A stretch of 64,000 nucleotides of DNA from an uncultured Eubacteriales bacterium (GCA_949288185.1 CASEIZ010000015.1:1-64000); one strand, 5' to 3'; numbered from the stretch's first letter, positions 9,175-19,144 are shown. The notes: generated by a model not told the origin, from the sequence alone. Numbers and translations are program-made.

Positions 9175-9260
9175 AAAAAACACACATCTGTATTGCCGAA
9201 AAAAGATGTGTGTTTTTAACACTTAACGAGGCAAACCACATAGTGGTTTCTCCTTCCTAT
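9175..9260 (-). ncRNA. Candidate antisense antitoxin RNA
   Basis: A strong minus-strand promoter (see 9267-9294) would start an RNA near 9260 ending at the shared hairpin 9176-9217, about 85 nt. It would be complementary to the 3' end of the toxin mRNA. It includes ATGTGGTTTGCCTC, identical to the toxin 5' leader (9010-9023), meaning the toxin mRNA could also fold its own 5' and 3' ends together. RNA ends are inferred from promoter and hairpin only. Confidence 0.5.
9176..9217. terminator. Bidirectional terminator shared by toxin mRNA and antisense RNA
   Basis: 14-bp arms AAAAACACACATCT / AGATGTGTGTTTTT, with A-run on one side and T-run on the other, so it can stop transcription from both directions. 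Confidence 0.8.
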
Positions 9261-9266
9261 ACAAAT

Positions 9267-9294
9267 ATTATATCATAAAAATAATAAAAGTCAA
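9267..9294 (-). promoter_or_regulatory. Promoter of the antisense RNA
   Basis: Read on the minus strand: TTGACT (9294-9289), 16-base spacer, TATAAT (9272-9267). There is no reading frame downstream of it, consistent with a noncoding transcript. Confidence 0.65.
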
Positions 9295-9351
9295 TGAACC
9301 TAGATAATTTTGGGAAATAGATAAAACTTCAAAACAAAGGAGCAAAGATAC

Positions 9352-12300
9352 ATGCAAGAAACGGTAAAAACAAAAAAAGTAGGAGAAATATTTCGTGACT
9401 ATCAAACAAAAGCCAATATACAATATGCAAACATTCAGGGGTTAAATGTTATAAAAAAGACTAATACATTAGAAATTGTATTGTATTTTGATGAATATAT
9501 AGAAATTAAGGAACTATGGTTTTTTGAAAAATTTTTAATAGAGAGATTTCATTTTGATCATATTGAGACAAAAATCCAATATCATGAAGGTGTTATATTA
9601 AAAGATATTCAAACAGAATGGAGAAATATTATTGCCTATATGTCACACAAATATCCATTGATGAAACCAATGCTTTTATTAAAAAGTGATGTAGAGGTTG
9701 ATGGAAATGAAGTGAATATCAAAATGCATATTCGAGGAGCAGAATTTTTAAAAGCTAAAAAAACAGACAAAGAATTAGAAAAGGTTTTGAAAAATTTATT
9801 TGGAAAAGAATATAAAGTCAATCTACAAGAACAATTATCCAAAGAAGAGATTGAAGAAATACGAGAAGAAATCAAACAAGTAGAAGAAAAAGCCATTGCC
9901 CATATAGAGGAAATAAATGCTGAAAAACAAAGAGAAAATGCAAACAATGAAAACCATAATGAATATGGAAATGTACCAGAATACAATGATCCAGATTATG
10001 TACCACCTACAGATATGGAAGGATATATTCCAGAAGAGGCTATGGATGGAATGCCACCAATAGAAGAGGAAGAATTTCAAGAACAAGAATACATAATGGG
10101 AAAACCATCAAAAGCAAAAGAAAATAAAGTAGCAATAAAAGATATAACAGCAAGTAATTCTAGAATTACGATTGAAGGAAGAGTTTTAACAAGTGAATGT
10201 CGTGAGACTAGAACAGGAAAAGGAATGTTAATATTTGATATTTATGATGGAACAGGAACGATTACTTGTAAATCTTTTGCAAAAGATGCAGCTGAGGGAA
10301 AAGAAATTATCGATAAAATTCAAGAGGCAAAAGTAATTAAAGCAGTTGGAAAAGCAGGATTAGATGCATATGCCGGAGATGTAACCATTATGGCCAATAC
10401 TGTTATGGTAAGTCATATGGATGTTCCAGAATTACCAGAAGAAGATGAAAGTACGCCTCTAATATTGGGAATGAATCCTAATATTACAGAACCATTGGTA
10501 AAAATTGCAGAGTTAAATGTAGATGATGGAAAAGTTTCCATTGAGGGTGAAGTCATCGATATGGAGGATAGAGAATTAAAGTCTGGTAAAACCTTACTTA
10601 GTTTTGATATCTATGATGGAACCAGCAGTATGACATGTAAAGCCTTTTTAAATAAAGATAATAGCAAACGTGTGATAAAAAGAATCAAAAATGCTAAAGG
10701 ATTAAAAATAGCAGGAACAGCACAAATGGATTCTTTCTCAAATGAATTAACGATTATGGCAAATACCATTGTAGAAGGAGAAGGAATCAAGAAAAAAGTT
10801 AGAGAAGACCATGCAGAAGTAAAAAGAGTGGAACTTCATATGCATACACAGATGAGTCAAATGGATGCTATGACTTCTGCGAAAGATTTAATCAAACGAG
10901 CAATGCAATGGGGCATGAAATCTATCGCCATTACAGACCATGGCGTTGTACAAGCCTTCCCAGAAGCACATAAAATGCTAGGATATGATAATCCAGATAT
11001 GAAGATCATTTATGGAGTAGAGGCATATCTAGCGCCAGATAACACAAAAACAGTATATAATGGTAAGAAACAAAGCATGGATACCACATATTGTGTATTA
11101 GACTTGGAAACGACTGGATTTTCAGCAACGACTGAAAAAATTACAGAAATTGGTGTGATGAAGGTAAAAGACGGAGAAGTCATTGATGAATTTAGTTGTT
11201 TTGTCAATCCTGAGAAACATATTCCAGAAAGAGTCACAGAAGTTACCAACATTACAGATGAAATGGTAAAAGATGCAGAAACGATTGATAAAGTATTTCC
11301 AAAACTATTAGCATTTTTGGGAGATGATAAAGAAACTGTGATTGTAGCACATAATGCAAATTTTGATGTTGGATTTTTAAAACAAAATGCCAAAGTATTA
11401 GGATATGATTTTGACTATACTTATTTAGATACTTTAAGTTTAGCCAAAGATTTATTTCCAGATTATAAGAAATACAAATTAGGAAAAATTGCAGAAAATT
11501 TAGGTATCAAAGTAGAAGTCGCACACCGCGCGTTAGATGACGTGGATACAACTGTAAAAGTATTTAAGGTTATGGTGGATATGTTAAAGAAAAAAGGAGC
11601 AACCATTGTAGAAGATATTGATAGAGTGGCAGCAAGTGAAGAAGCGAAAAAAGAGGAATACAAAAAACTAAAAACCTATCATGCGATTATCTTAGCCAAA
11701 AACTATGTAGGATTAAAAAATTTATATAAATTGGTATCTTTATCACATTTACATTATTTTTATAGAAAACCACGTATCTTAAAAAGTTTGTATAAAAAAT
11801 ATTCAGAAGGATTGATACTTCGGAAGTGCGTGTGAAGCAGGAGAGTTATATCAAGCAATTGAACTGGGAAAAACAGATGAAGAGATTGAAGAAATTGCCA
11901 ATGACTATGACTATTTAGAAATCCAACCAACTGGAAATAATCAATTCTTAATTCGAAATGGAACCGTTGCAGATGAAGAAGCATTACGTGATATTAATAG
12001 AAAAATTGTAGAATTGGGAGAAAAATTAAATAAACCAGTTGTTGCTACTTGTGATGTGCATTTTATGGATCCACAAGACGAGATTTATAGACGTATTTTA
12101 GAGGCAGGACAAAAATATGATGATGCAGATAATCAAGCACCACTTTACTTAAGAACAACAGAAGAGATGCTAGAAGAATTTAGTTATTTAGGAAAAGAAA
12201 AAGCTTATGAAGTGGTTGTTACAAATACGAATAAAATATCCGATATGTGTGAACAAATTAGTCCCATATCGCCAGAAAAATGTCCACCACATATTCCAGG

Positions 12301-14171
12301 TTGTGAGCAAATGATAAAAGATATTGCATATAATAAAGCACATCAGCTATATGGAGATCCATTGCCAGAAATTGTGCAAACGAGATTAGATAAAGAATTA
12401 GATTCTATTATCAAAAATGGATTTTCCGTTATGTACATTATCGCCCAAAAACTGGTATGGAAATCAAATGAAGATGGATATATCGTAGGTTCTAGAGGGT
12501 CTGTTGGTTCTTCATTTGTGGCAAACATGACAGGAATTACAGAAGTAAACTCACTTCCAGCGCATTATCGATGTCCAAACTGTAAATATTCAGATTTTAC
12601 CGATTATGGTGTCAAAAATGGTTTTGACTTACCAGATAAAGAATGTCCAAAGTGTGGACATAAATTGGATAAAGACGGAATGGATATCCCATTTGAAACA
12701 TTCCTTGGATTTAATGGAGATAAAGAGCCAGATATTGACTTAAACTTCTCAGGAGAATATCAAGCAAAAGCCCATAAATATACAGAGGTTATCTTTGGAA
12801 AAGGAACGACGTTTAAGGCAGGAACGATTGGTACAGTGGCTGATAAAACCGCTTATGGATATGTTAGAAATTATTATGAAGAAAGACATATACCAATTAA
12901 CCAAGCAGAAATTAAAAGAATATCACATGGATGTACAGGAATCAAAAGAACAACAGGACAACATCCAGGAGGAATTATCGTTGTACCAAAAGGAAGAGAA
13001 ATCTATGAATTCTGTCCAGTACAACACCCAGCAGATGATCCAAACTCAGATATTATTACAACCCATTTTGATTATCACTCAATTGACCAGAACTTGTTAA
13101 AACTAGATATACTAGGACACGATGATCCGACGGTTATTAGAATGTTGCAAGATATAACAGGAATTGACCCAACGAAAATTCCACTAGATGATAAAGCAAC
13201 CATGTCTATCTTTAGTTCAACAGATGCTTTAGGAGTAACTCCAAAACAAATTGGCTCAGAAGTAGGCAGTTATGGTATACCTGAATTTGGTACAAAATTC
13301 GTAAGAGGAATGTTAGTGGATACTAGACCAACCACATTTGATGAGCTAATTCGTATATCACGGATTATCACATGGTACAGATGTGTGGCTAGGAAATGCA
13401 CAAAGTTTAATTGAAGACGGAACCGTAACCTTAACAGAGGCAATCTGTTGTCGTGATGATATCATGATATATTTAATCAAACAAGGATTACCACCAAACT
13501 CAGCATTTAAAATCATGGAAACCGTACGTAAAGGAAAAGCTTTAAAAGATCCAGAAAAATGGAAAGAATATACAGACTTAATGAGAGAACATCATGTACC
13601 AGAATGGTATATCAAATCTTGTGAAAAGATAAAATACATGTTCCCGAAAGCACATGCGGCAGCCTATGTAACCAATGCCTTTAGAATTGCATGGTTTAAG
13701 GTACATGAACCAAAAGCATATTATGCAGCATTTTTCTCAATCAGAGCATCAGATGAATTTGACAGTGAAATTATGATATTTGGAGAAGAAAAGGTAAAAA
13801 ATAAAATGAAAGAAATCGACTTACAAGGAAACAATGCAACACAAAAAGATAAAGCGATGTATCCCGTATTAGAACTTGTATTAGAAATGTATGAAAGAGG
13901 CATCAAATTTTTACCAATTGACCTATACAAATCAAGTGCTACAAGATTTATTGTAGAAGAAGAGGGAATACGTCCGCCACTAAACAGTATTGCAGGACTT
14001 GGAACAGTAGCAGCAGTAGGAATTGAAAATGCTAGAAAAGACGGAAAATTCATGTCTATTGATGATATGAAAATTCGATCTAAAGTAGGAGACTCTGTAG
14101 CAGAATTATTGAAAAAATTTGGATGCTTAGATGGCATGAGTCAAAGTAACCAGTTGAGTTTGTTCGGATAA
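9352..14171 (+). CDS. polC: DNA polymerase III alpha subunit PolC, with two +1 shifts at CGG codons
   Basis: The replicative Gram-positive polymerase with built-in proofreading. Order: N-terminal domain (1-240), OB fold 1 (about 259-366), OB fold 2 (about 384-480), split PHP domain ([14 protein letters not shown] near 495), DnaQ-type exonuclease ([11 protein letters not shown] near 580, [21 protein letters not shown]), then the polymerase core with [14 protein letters not shown], a Cys4 zinc site (CPNC/CPKC), [12 protein letters not shown] and an end in NQLSLFG, where the family ends. The reading frame breaks at CGG 11821-11823 and CGG 13361-13363; skipping one C each time restores the conserved sequences [10 protein letters not shown] and [16 protein letters not shown]. 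Joined, it is about 1605 residues, longer than the usual ~1430 partly because of the second OB fold. The start at 9352 follows AAAGGAGC. Confidence 0.93.
11818..11826 (+). other. +1 frameshift site 1 in polC (CTT CGG A)
   Basis: Zero frame reads ATA CTT CGG AAG TGC GTG TGA and stops at 11833-11835. Omitting C11821 gives ATA CTT GGA AGT GCG TGT GAA, i.e. the PolC-conserved GSACEAGEL (B. subtilis PolC has GSACDKGEL). The site is not in a homopolymer. The in-frame codon at the break is CGG (codon 824). Confidence 0.9.
13358..13366 (+). other. +1 frameshift site 2 in polC (TCA CGG A)
   Basis: The frame coming from site 1 reads ATA TCA CGG ATT ATC and would stop at 13412-13414. Omitting C13361 gives ATA TCA GGA TTA TCA CAT GGT ACA GAT, the invariant PolC motif ISGLSHGTD. 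Again the in-frame codon at the break is CGG, followed by A, and there is no homopolymer. Confidence 0.9.
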
Positions 14172-14203
14172 TGTCCTTTTGGGGACGTTTCTGTTTGGGA
14201 CAT
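14171..14203 (+). repeat. Short interspersed repeat, GGGGACGTTTC type
   Basis: ATGTCC TTTTGGGGACG TTTCTGTTT GGGACAT starting within the polC stop region. The same 33 bases occur at 55866-55898, and complement versions occur at 5951 and 28346. Outer ends ATGTCC and GGGACAT can pair. Confidence 0.85.
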
Positions 14204-14349
14204 TTTTATGTAAATCTTTAACCTACGATGATTTAACCTGTTTCCAACATTTTCAAAAGATGACACATAGATCAATAATTAAGTATGCAAATTATTTCTA
14301 AAAAATGGATGTTAGAAAATAAAAGAAATAAAAAATAAAAGAGGAAAAA

Positions 14350-15411
14350 ATGATAAGTTATATAATGTTTGCAATTTTCATATATGGATTTTTTGTGGCA
14401 ATAGGTGTTACAGTTACATTTGTAAGAAAGGGAAAAATAGACCCACACAAAATATGGCTAGCAACAATTCCAATATATCTTGTACTTGCGACGATTCCGT
14501 TTCTATTTGTGAATGCTTTGTTCGGAAATGGATTTATGATTTTAACAACTGTTACAATTATTGGATATATAGTTATTAGGGTTGGAATTGATATATATAA
14601 TAAAATAAAAGTGAAATTAGCAAGAGATGTGGGGATTTATGTTAGAGATATAGAAGTAGAATATAGTCCAGCAGTACTTTCTTATTTACAAAATCAAAAA
14701 ATAGAAAAGAAAAAAGATTTGGTAGCTTGTATATTAAATTTATGCGCGAAAGGGTTTCTTAAAATAGAAAAAAAGGAAGAATATCATTATGAATTAATAG
14801 CGTTAAGAAATCAAGATAATGAAACATTAAAAAAAGATGAAAAGTATCTATATGATAAGATTTGTAAAAAAGAAAAGATAAATATGAACACATGGATACG
14901 ATATGTAATAGAAGAATTTGAAAGCTATCATTTTATAAAAGAAACAAAAATACGTTTAAGTACAGTATTTCTATTCCTATATATTGGGATTTTAATCATT
15001 GGAGCTATATATGCTGCAATAAGTGGAAATAATCAAATCAGTGATGAAATGTTTAATATGATATTTGTTCCATTTTTTGTTGCTTTTGAACTTACTATAT
15101 TAGAACCACTCATAAGAGAAGTGTTACGTTATTTAAGAAAAGGAGAATATTTAGATGGTACTTATACTATAAAAGGTGCTAAGGAAATGAAACAATGGGA
15201 CAAGTATAAAAAGTTTTTGGAAGATTATACATTATTAAAAGATAAACCACTAGAAAGTGTAACTGTGTTAGAAAACCATCTTGCCTATGCAACTGTATTA
15301 AATGTAAATACAAGTTATACCAAAAGTTTTATAGAACAATTAGAAGTAACATATAAAATTAATTTAGATTATATAAATAATATGTTAGAAGAAATAAATG
15401 AAGAAGCTTAG
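14350..15411 (+). CDS. DUF2207-like membrane protein (C-terminal part only)
   Basis: A 353-residue protein with about five hydrophobic segments: two or three near the N-terminus (about 1-80) and a pair near residues 200-260. The segment EYSPAVLSYLQN...KKDLVACILNLCAKGFLKIE and the later KFLEDYTLLKDKP...ENHLAYATVLNV match the cytoplasmic region of DUF2207 predicted membrane proteins; the large extracellular N-terminal domain of that family is absent. Function of the family is unknown. It has its own ribosome site (AGAGGAAAAA) and terminator. Confidence 0.7.
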   Translation: MISYIMFAIFIYGFFVAIGVTVTFVRKGKIDPHKIWLATIPIYLVLATIPFLFVNALFGNGFMILTTVTIIGYIVIRVGIDIYNKIKVKLARDVGIYVRDIEVEYSPAVLSYLQNQKIEKKKDLVACILNLCAKGFLKIEKKEEYHYELIALRNQDNETLKKDEKYLYDKICKKEKINMNTWIRYVIEEFESYHFIKETKIRLSTVFLFLYIGILIIGAIYAAISGNNQISDEMFNMIFVPFFVAFELTILEPLIREVLRYLRKGEYLDGTYTIKGAKEMKQWDKYKKFLEDYTLLKDKPLESVTVLENHLAYATVLNVNTSYTKSFIEQLEVTYKINLDYINNMLEEINEEA

Positions 15412-15425
15412 GCTTCTTTTTTTTT
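15401..15425 (+). terminator. Terminator overlapping the stop codon of the DUF2207-like gene
   Basis: AAGAAGC TTAG GCTTCTT followed by eight further T/TTTT bases; the TAG of the loop is the gene's stop codon. Confidence 0.85.
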
Positions 15426-15614
15426 GAATAAGAGTCCGAAAATGAAAGAATCATATTTTAAGGTTTTTCCATGATTAAATGGGATAAATCACGTTTTTTA
15501 TTCAATAAAAACATGATGATATGGAATAAAATGTATGGAAATACAAATACTATACATAAAAGAGGATGGGAAAAGAAATTATGGTCGAAAAATTAGAGAG
15601 AGGAGATTTATTAG

Positions 15615-16976
15615 ATGAAAAGAAGAAAACAACAATTTATTCAAAGCTATCACGGAATTACACTTATTGCACTTGTTATTACCATTATCATATTATTGAT
15701 TTTAGCAGGTGTTTCGATTTCTACCATAACTGGAGATAATGGAATTTTATCAAAAGCAAGAGAAGCGAAAGAAAAAACAGGACAAGCAAATGCAGAAGAA
15801 CAAGTAGAAATTGCTGTGACAGGAAGTATAGGAACAGATGGAAAAATAAATAATAAAGATTTAAAAACAAACTTAGATCAAATAGAAAATATAACAGGAG
15901 TACCAGATGAAATAACAGATAGCAGCTTTCCTCTAACAGTGAAGGTGGATGGATATGATGTGACAATCAAAAAAGATGGGAGTGTTATGCTAGGTGAATA
16001 TGTAGCACCTGGAAATCCAGATAAAACAACAGGCATATTTAAAGAAACAAGTACAATGAATGGAAAGCAAGGAAATAAAAACAATCCAGTTATCCCAGAA
16101 GGATTTAAGCCTGTAAATGTGGGAGAAGCTACTTGGGGAGATGGAACAACTGAGCCACCTGGTATTAATGAGGGATTAGTTATAGAAGACGGCGAAGGAA
16201 ATCAATATGTATGGGTACCAGTAGATGGAGTATTAGGAGATAATGGAATAACTGTTCAAAATGCAGTAAATGGAGAAGTGATACTAGGAAGATATGTTTT
16301 TAACTATAAGGGAGAAATAAATACAACTGAAACACCAGAAACCTTAGATGGAAAAATAACAGAGTTTACCAGTGAAGGTTATGTCGAAAATTCAACAGGC
16401 GACGGAAATACACCAGCAAAGGACTTAGAAGGATTCATAAATAGTGTAAGACAAAATGGTGGATATTATATGGCAAGATTTGAGGCAAGCTATGGTATAG
16501 ACGGAAAAGCAAATTTCAAAGTATCTAATGGTTATATAGAAGAATATGAAGTAGCACCAACACAAGAAGGATTTTTATGGAATAATGTTACACAACCCAA
16601 TGCAGCAAAAGCATGTCAAAATTTATATACAACAATCAATAGTGACTTAATTAATAGTTATGCTTGGGATACAGCTATTCTATTTATACAGAAGAATCAA
16701 GCAGAAGGAGAAACACCATATTCACAACAAGGAATTACAAATGATAGTTTAGCTAACACAGGTGAAACAGAAGATGTGCAATGTAATATATATAATATGG
16801 CAAGTAATTGTACTGAATGGACAACAGAAACACATATTAGTGGAGGAAAAGGTCCATGTACTTGTAGAGGAAATGATTATGGAAGAACAACAAATTATTA
16901 TATGAGTGATCGTAACTATCGTGCAACAATTTTAGGGTACAATAATGATTCTTTTCGCGCAATTTTATACTTATAA
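15615..16976 (+). CDS. Pilin-like surface protein with C-terminal FGE/C-type-lectin-like domain
   Basis: A 453-residue protein. The N-terminus HGITLIALVITIIILLILAG is a type IV pilin-like hydrophobic helix preceded by a short basic leader (KRRKQQF), followed by TGDNGILSKAREAKE as in clostridial prepilin-like proteins. The C-terminal 300 residues resemble the formylglycine-generating-enzyme fold used as a binding scaffold: YVWVPVDG, GGYYMARFEASYG, then NIYNMASNCTEWTTET and a tail CRGNDYGRTTNYYM...SFRAILYL. The NxxEW-like motif and Asn/Tyr-rich tail ending in SFRA are typical of proteins diversified by DGR retroelements, but no reverse transcriptase or template repeat is in the window. Likely secreted and cell-attached. 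AGAGAGGAGA precedes ATG 15615. Confidence 0.65.
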   Translation: MKRRKQQFIQSYHGITLIALVITIIILLILAGVSISTITGDNGILSKAREAKEKTGQANAEEQVEIAVTGSIGTDGKINNKDLKTNLDQIENITGVPDEITDSSFPLTVKVDGYDVTIKKDGSVMLGEYVAPGNPDKTTGIFKETSTMNGKQGNKNNPVIPEGFKPVNVGEATWGDGTTEPPGINEGLVIEDGEGNQYVWVPVDGVLGDNGITVQNAVNGEVILGRYVFNYKGEINTTETPETLDGKITEFTSEGYVENSTGDGNTPAKDLEGFINSVRQNGGYYMARFEASYGIDGKANFKVSNGYIEEYEVAPTQEGFLWNNVTQPNAAKACQNLYTTINSDLINSYAWDTAILFIQKNQAEGETPYSQQGITNDSLANTGETEDVQCNIYNMASNCTEWTTETHISGGKGPCTCRGNDYGRTTNYYMSDRNYRATILGYNNDSFRAILYL

Positions 16977-16996
16977 GATGAAAAATGAAGCCAAAT

Positions 16997-17038
16997 AAAA
17001 ATAAGAAGTATCAGAAAAAATTTGATACTCCTTATTTT
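16997..17038 (+). terminator. Terminator after the pilin-like gene
   Basis: Imperfect stem AAAATAAGAAGTATCA / TGATACTCCTTATTTT around an A/T loop, 20 bases after the stop. Confidence 0.75.
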
Positions 17039-17075
17039 GGTTTTAATGCTTGTGAAAAAAATTTTTACTATATTT

Positions 17076-17495
17076 TTAACCATTTTCCTTTAATGCACTA
17101 AACTTATCGCTAAATTCTGGACAATGTTTTTTCAAGTTAAGTGGTTTTAAAGATATATCTGTAAAGCAATGTTTTGTTTCGGCAATAATGACATCATTAC
17201 CTGTTTTTTTATCTTTTACTTCATATCCAACAGTTAATCGAACACCATTAAATTCTTTTACATATACTTTAATGGAAATCGTATCAGCAAAAGTAACATG
17301 TTGTTTATATTTGCATTTTACTTCTAAAACAGGGATTGTGATACCTTTTTCTTCAAATTTTTCAAAAGGCATACCAGTTGCTTTTAGCCATGCACATCTA
17401 GCTTCTTCTAAAAAACGAATATAATTAGAATGATGAACAACACCCATTCTATCTGTTTCATAATAATTAATTGTTCTTTCATATATAAAACTCAT
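17076..17495 (-). CDS. Acyl-CoA thioesterase, 4HBT hot-dog fold (YbgC/FadM-like)
   Basis: A 139-residue protein starting MSFIYERTINYYETDRMGVV. The YxxTDxxGVVHHSNYIRFLEEAR segment is the 4-hydroxybenzoyl-CoA thioesterase motif, with the catalytic Asp in TDRMG. It probably hydrolyses acyl-CoA or acyl-ACP thioesters in the cytosol; the natural substrate is unknown. I chose the ATG at 17495 because AAAGGAAGCG precedes it; a longer frame upstream has no ribosome site. It converges with the pilin-like gene. Confidence 0.85.
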   Translation of the reverse strand: MSFIYERTINYYETDRMGVVHHSNYIRFLEEARCAWLKATGMPFEKFEEKGITIPVLEVKCKYKQHVTFADTISIKVYVKEFNGVRLTVGYEVKDKKTGNDVIIAETKHCFTDISLKPLNLKKHCPEFSDKFSALKENG

Positions 17496-17615
17496 AAAAA
17501 TCGCTTCCTTTCGAAAAGGTATTATACAAAATAAAAAAGTATCTGTCAAACATTTGATATTTTTTCCATTTAACCTAGAATTTGTCCATTACAAATGATA
17601 TAATGCAAACAGAAA

Positions 17616-17687
17616 TGTCGCACAGACAAACGAACTCAATGCGACACGACAAAAAATGTCGCATAGACAAACGAACCTAATGCGACA
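17616..17687 (+). repeat. Two tandem TGTCGCA-type palindromic repeats
   Basis: Copies at 17616-17646 and 17657-17687, each starting TGTCGCA(C/T)AGACAAACGAAC and ending AATGCGACA, so TGTCGCA pairs with TGCGACA. They sit directly before the ribosome site (AAGGAGAAG) of the amylase gene; similar copies lie at 5909 and 56837. Confidence 0.85.
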
Positions 17688-17704
17688 AAAAGGAGAAGTA
17701 GAAA

Positions 17705-19144
17705 ATGAAGAAAATAAATGGAGTTATATTACAAGCATTTGAATGGTATTTAGAAACCAATCAAAATTGGTGGAATACATTAGCAAATCAAGCAGAAAAG
17801 TTAGCAGATATAGGAATCACAGCTGTATGGCTTCCACCAGCATATAAAGGCATTAATGGAAAAGATGAAGTAGGATATGGAGTTTATGATTTGTATGATT
17901 TAGGAGAATTTGACCAAAAAGGGACTGTGAAGACGAAATATGGTTCTAAAGATGAATATTTAAACTGTATTATGACTTTAAAACAAGCAGGAATAGAAAC
18001 ATATGCAGATATTGTATTAAATCATAAAATGGGAGCAGATTTGTTGCAAACCATTCCAGCAGAACAGGTAGATTGGGGAAACCATAATAATTTTGTAGAA
18101 AATCAAGTGGTAAGAGTAGCTACCAAATTTACATTTCCAGGAAGAAACCATAAATATTCTGACTTTGAATGGAATTGGACACATTTTGATGGAATCGATT
18201 ATGATGAGAAAAGTAAAGAACATGCCATTTTTCGTTTTAAGAATAAAAGTTGGAGTGGAGCAGTTGACGAAGAATTTGGAAATTATGATTATTTAATGGG
18301 AGCAGACTTAGATTTTAAAAATCCTGAAGTTGTTCAAGAATGTTTAAATTGGGGAAAATGGTATTTAGAATTAACAAAAGTAGATGGTTTTCGCTTAGAT
18401 GCTGTCAAACATATTGATGCCAATTTTTATAAAGATTGGATAAAAACACTAAGAGAACAAACAGAGGATGAATTATTTGCAGTAGGAGAATATTGGAGTG
18501 GTGATATTTCAAAATTGCATAGATATATTACAGAAACAGAAGGTGAAATATCTTTATTTGATGTTCCTTTACATTACAATTTATATAATGCTTCAAAAGA
18601 TGAAAACTATGACTTAAGTAAAATTTTAAATAGCACATTAGTGAAAGAAAATCCAAGTGAAGCGGTAACATTTGTAGATAATCATGATACACAACCAGGA
18701 CAAAGTTTAACAAGTTTTGTTGAAAGATGGTTTAAACTATCTGCTTATGCAATCATCTTATTAAGAGATGAAGGATATCCATGTGTATTCTGGGGAGACT
18801 TATATGGCATTAAACATGACAATATTGCACCAATAGAAGGTTTATCAACATTAATTGATTTAAGAAAAGAAAAAGCATATGGCAAACAAAATGATTATTT
18901 TGATCATCCAAACTGTATCGGTTGGACAAGAGAAGGAGATGCAGAACATATTAAATCTGGATTAGCCGTCTTAATAGCGAATAAATTTGATGCAGAAAAG
19001 AGAATGTACATAGGTACACAATTTGCGGGAGAAAAATTTATAGATGCCATTGGAGGATGTCAAGATGCAGTAGTGATTGATAATGAAGGATTTGGGATTT
19101 TTAAAGTAAAAGCAAAATCAGCTTCTGTTTGGATAAATGCGTAG
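17705..19144 (+). CDS. Cytoplasmic alpha-amylase, GH13 family
   Basis: A 479-residue protein without signal peptide, so it acts on intracellular alpha-glucans or imported maltodextrins. All four GH13 motifs are visible: DIVLNHKMGAD (near 101), GFRLDAVKHID with the nucleophile Asp (near 229), GEYW with the acid/base Glu (near 261) and FVDNHDTQPGQS (near 322). Start VILQAFEWYLETNQNWWNTL and overall length fit the GH13_5 cytoplasmic AmyA/AmyS type. With the GH57 protein at 31364 it suggests glycogen-type storage polysaccharide metabolism. Monocistronic. Confidence 0.9.
   Translation: MKKINGVILQAFEWYLETNQNWWNTLANQAEKLADIGITAVWLPPAYKGINGKDEVGYGVYDLYDLGEFDQKGTVKTKYGSKDEYLNCIMTLKQAGIETYADIVLNHKMGADLLQTIPAEQVDWGNHNNFVENQVVRVATKFTFPGRNHKYSDFEWNWTHFDGIDYDEKSKEHAIFRFKNKSWSGAVDEEFGNYDYLMGADLDFKNPEVVQECLNWGKWYLELTKVDGFRLDAVKHIDANFYKDWIKTLREQTEDELFAVGEYWSGDISKLHRYITETEGEISLFDVPLHYNLYNASKDENYDLSKILNSTLVKENPSEAVTFVDNHDTQPGQSLTSFVERWFKLSAYAIILLRDEGYPCVFWGDLYGIKHDNIAPIEGLSTLIDLRKEKAYGKQNDYFDHPNCIGWTREGDAEHIKSGLAVLIANKFDAEKRMYIGTQFAGEKFIDAIGGCQDAVVIDNEGFGIFKVKAKSASVWINA

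Noticed and set aside
8908-9222. 104-aa minus-strand frame over the toxin locus
   Set aside because: No ribosome site, opposite the better-supported toxin gene, with composition typical of an antisense shadow.
11010-11393. 127-aa minus-strand frame inside polC
   Set aside because: Lies wholly opposite the conserved exonuclease domain; a shadow of biased codon use.
9352-14171. polC as a pseudogene
   Set aside because: All catalytic motifs are intact, the gene is normally essential, and both breaks share the same CGG+1 form; decay would give varied lesions.
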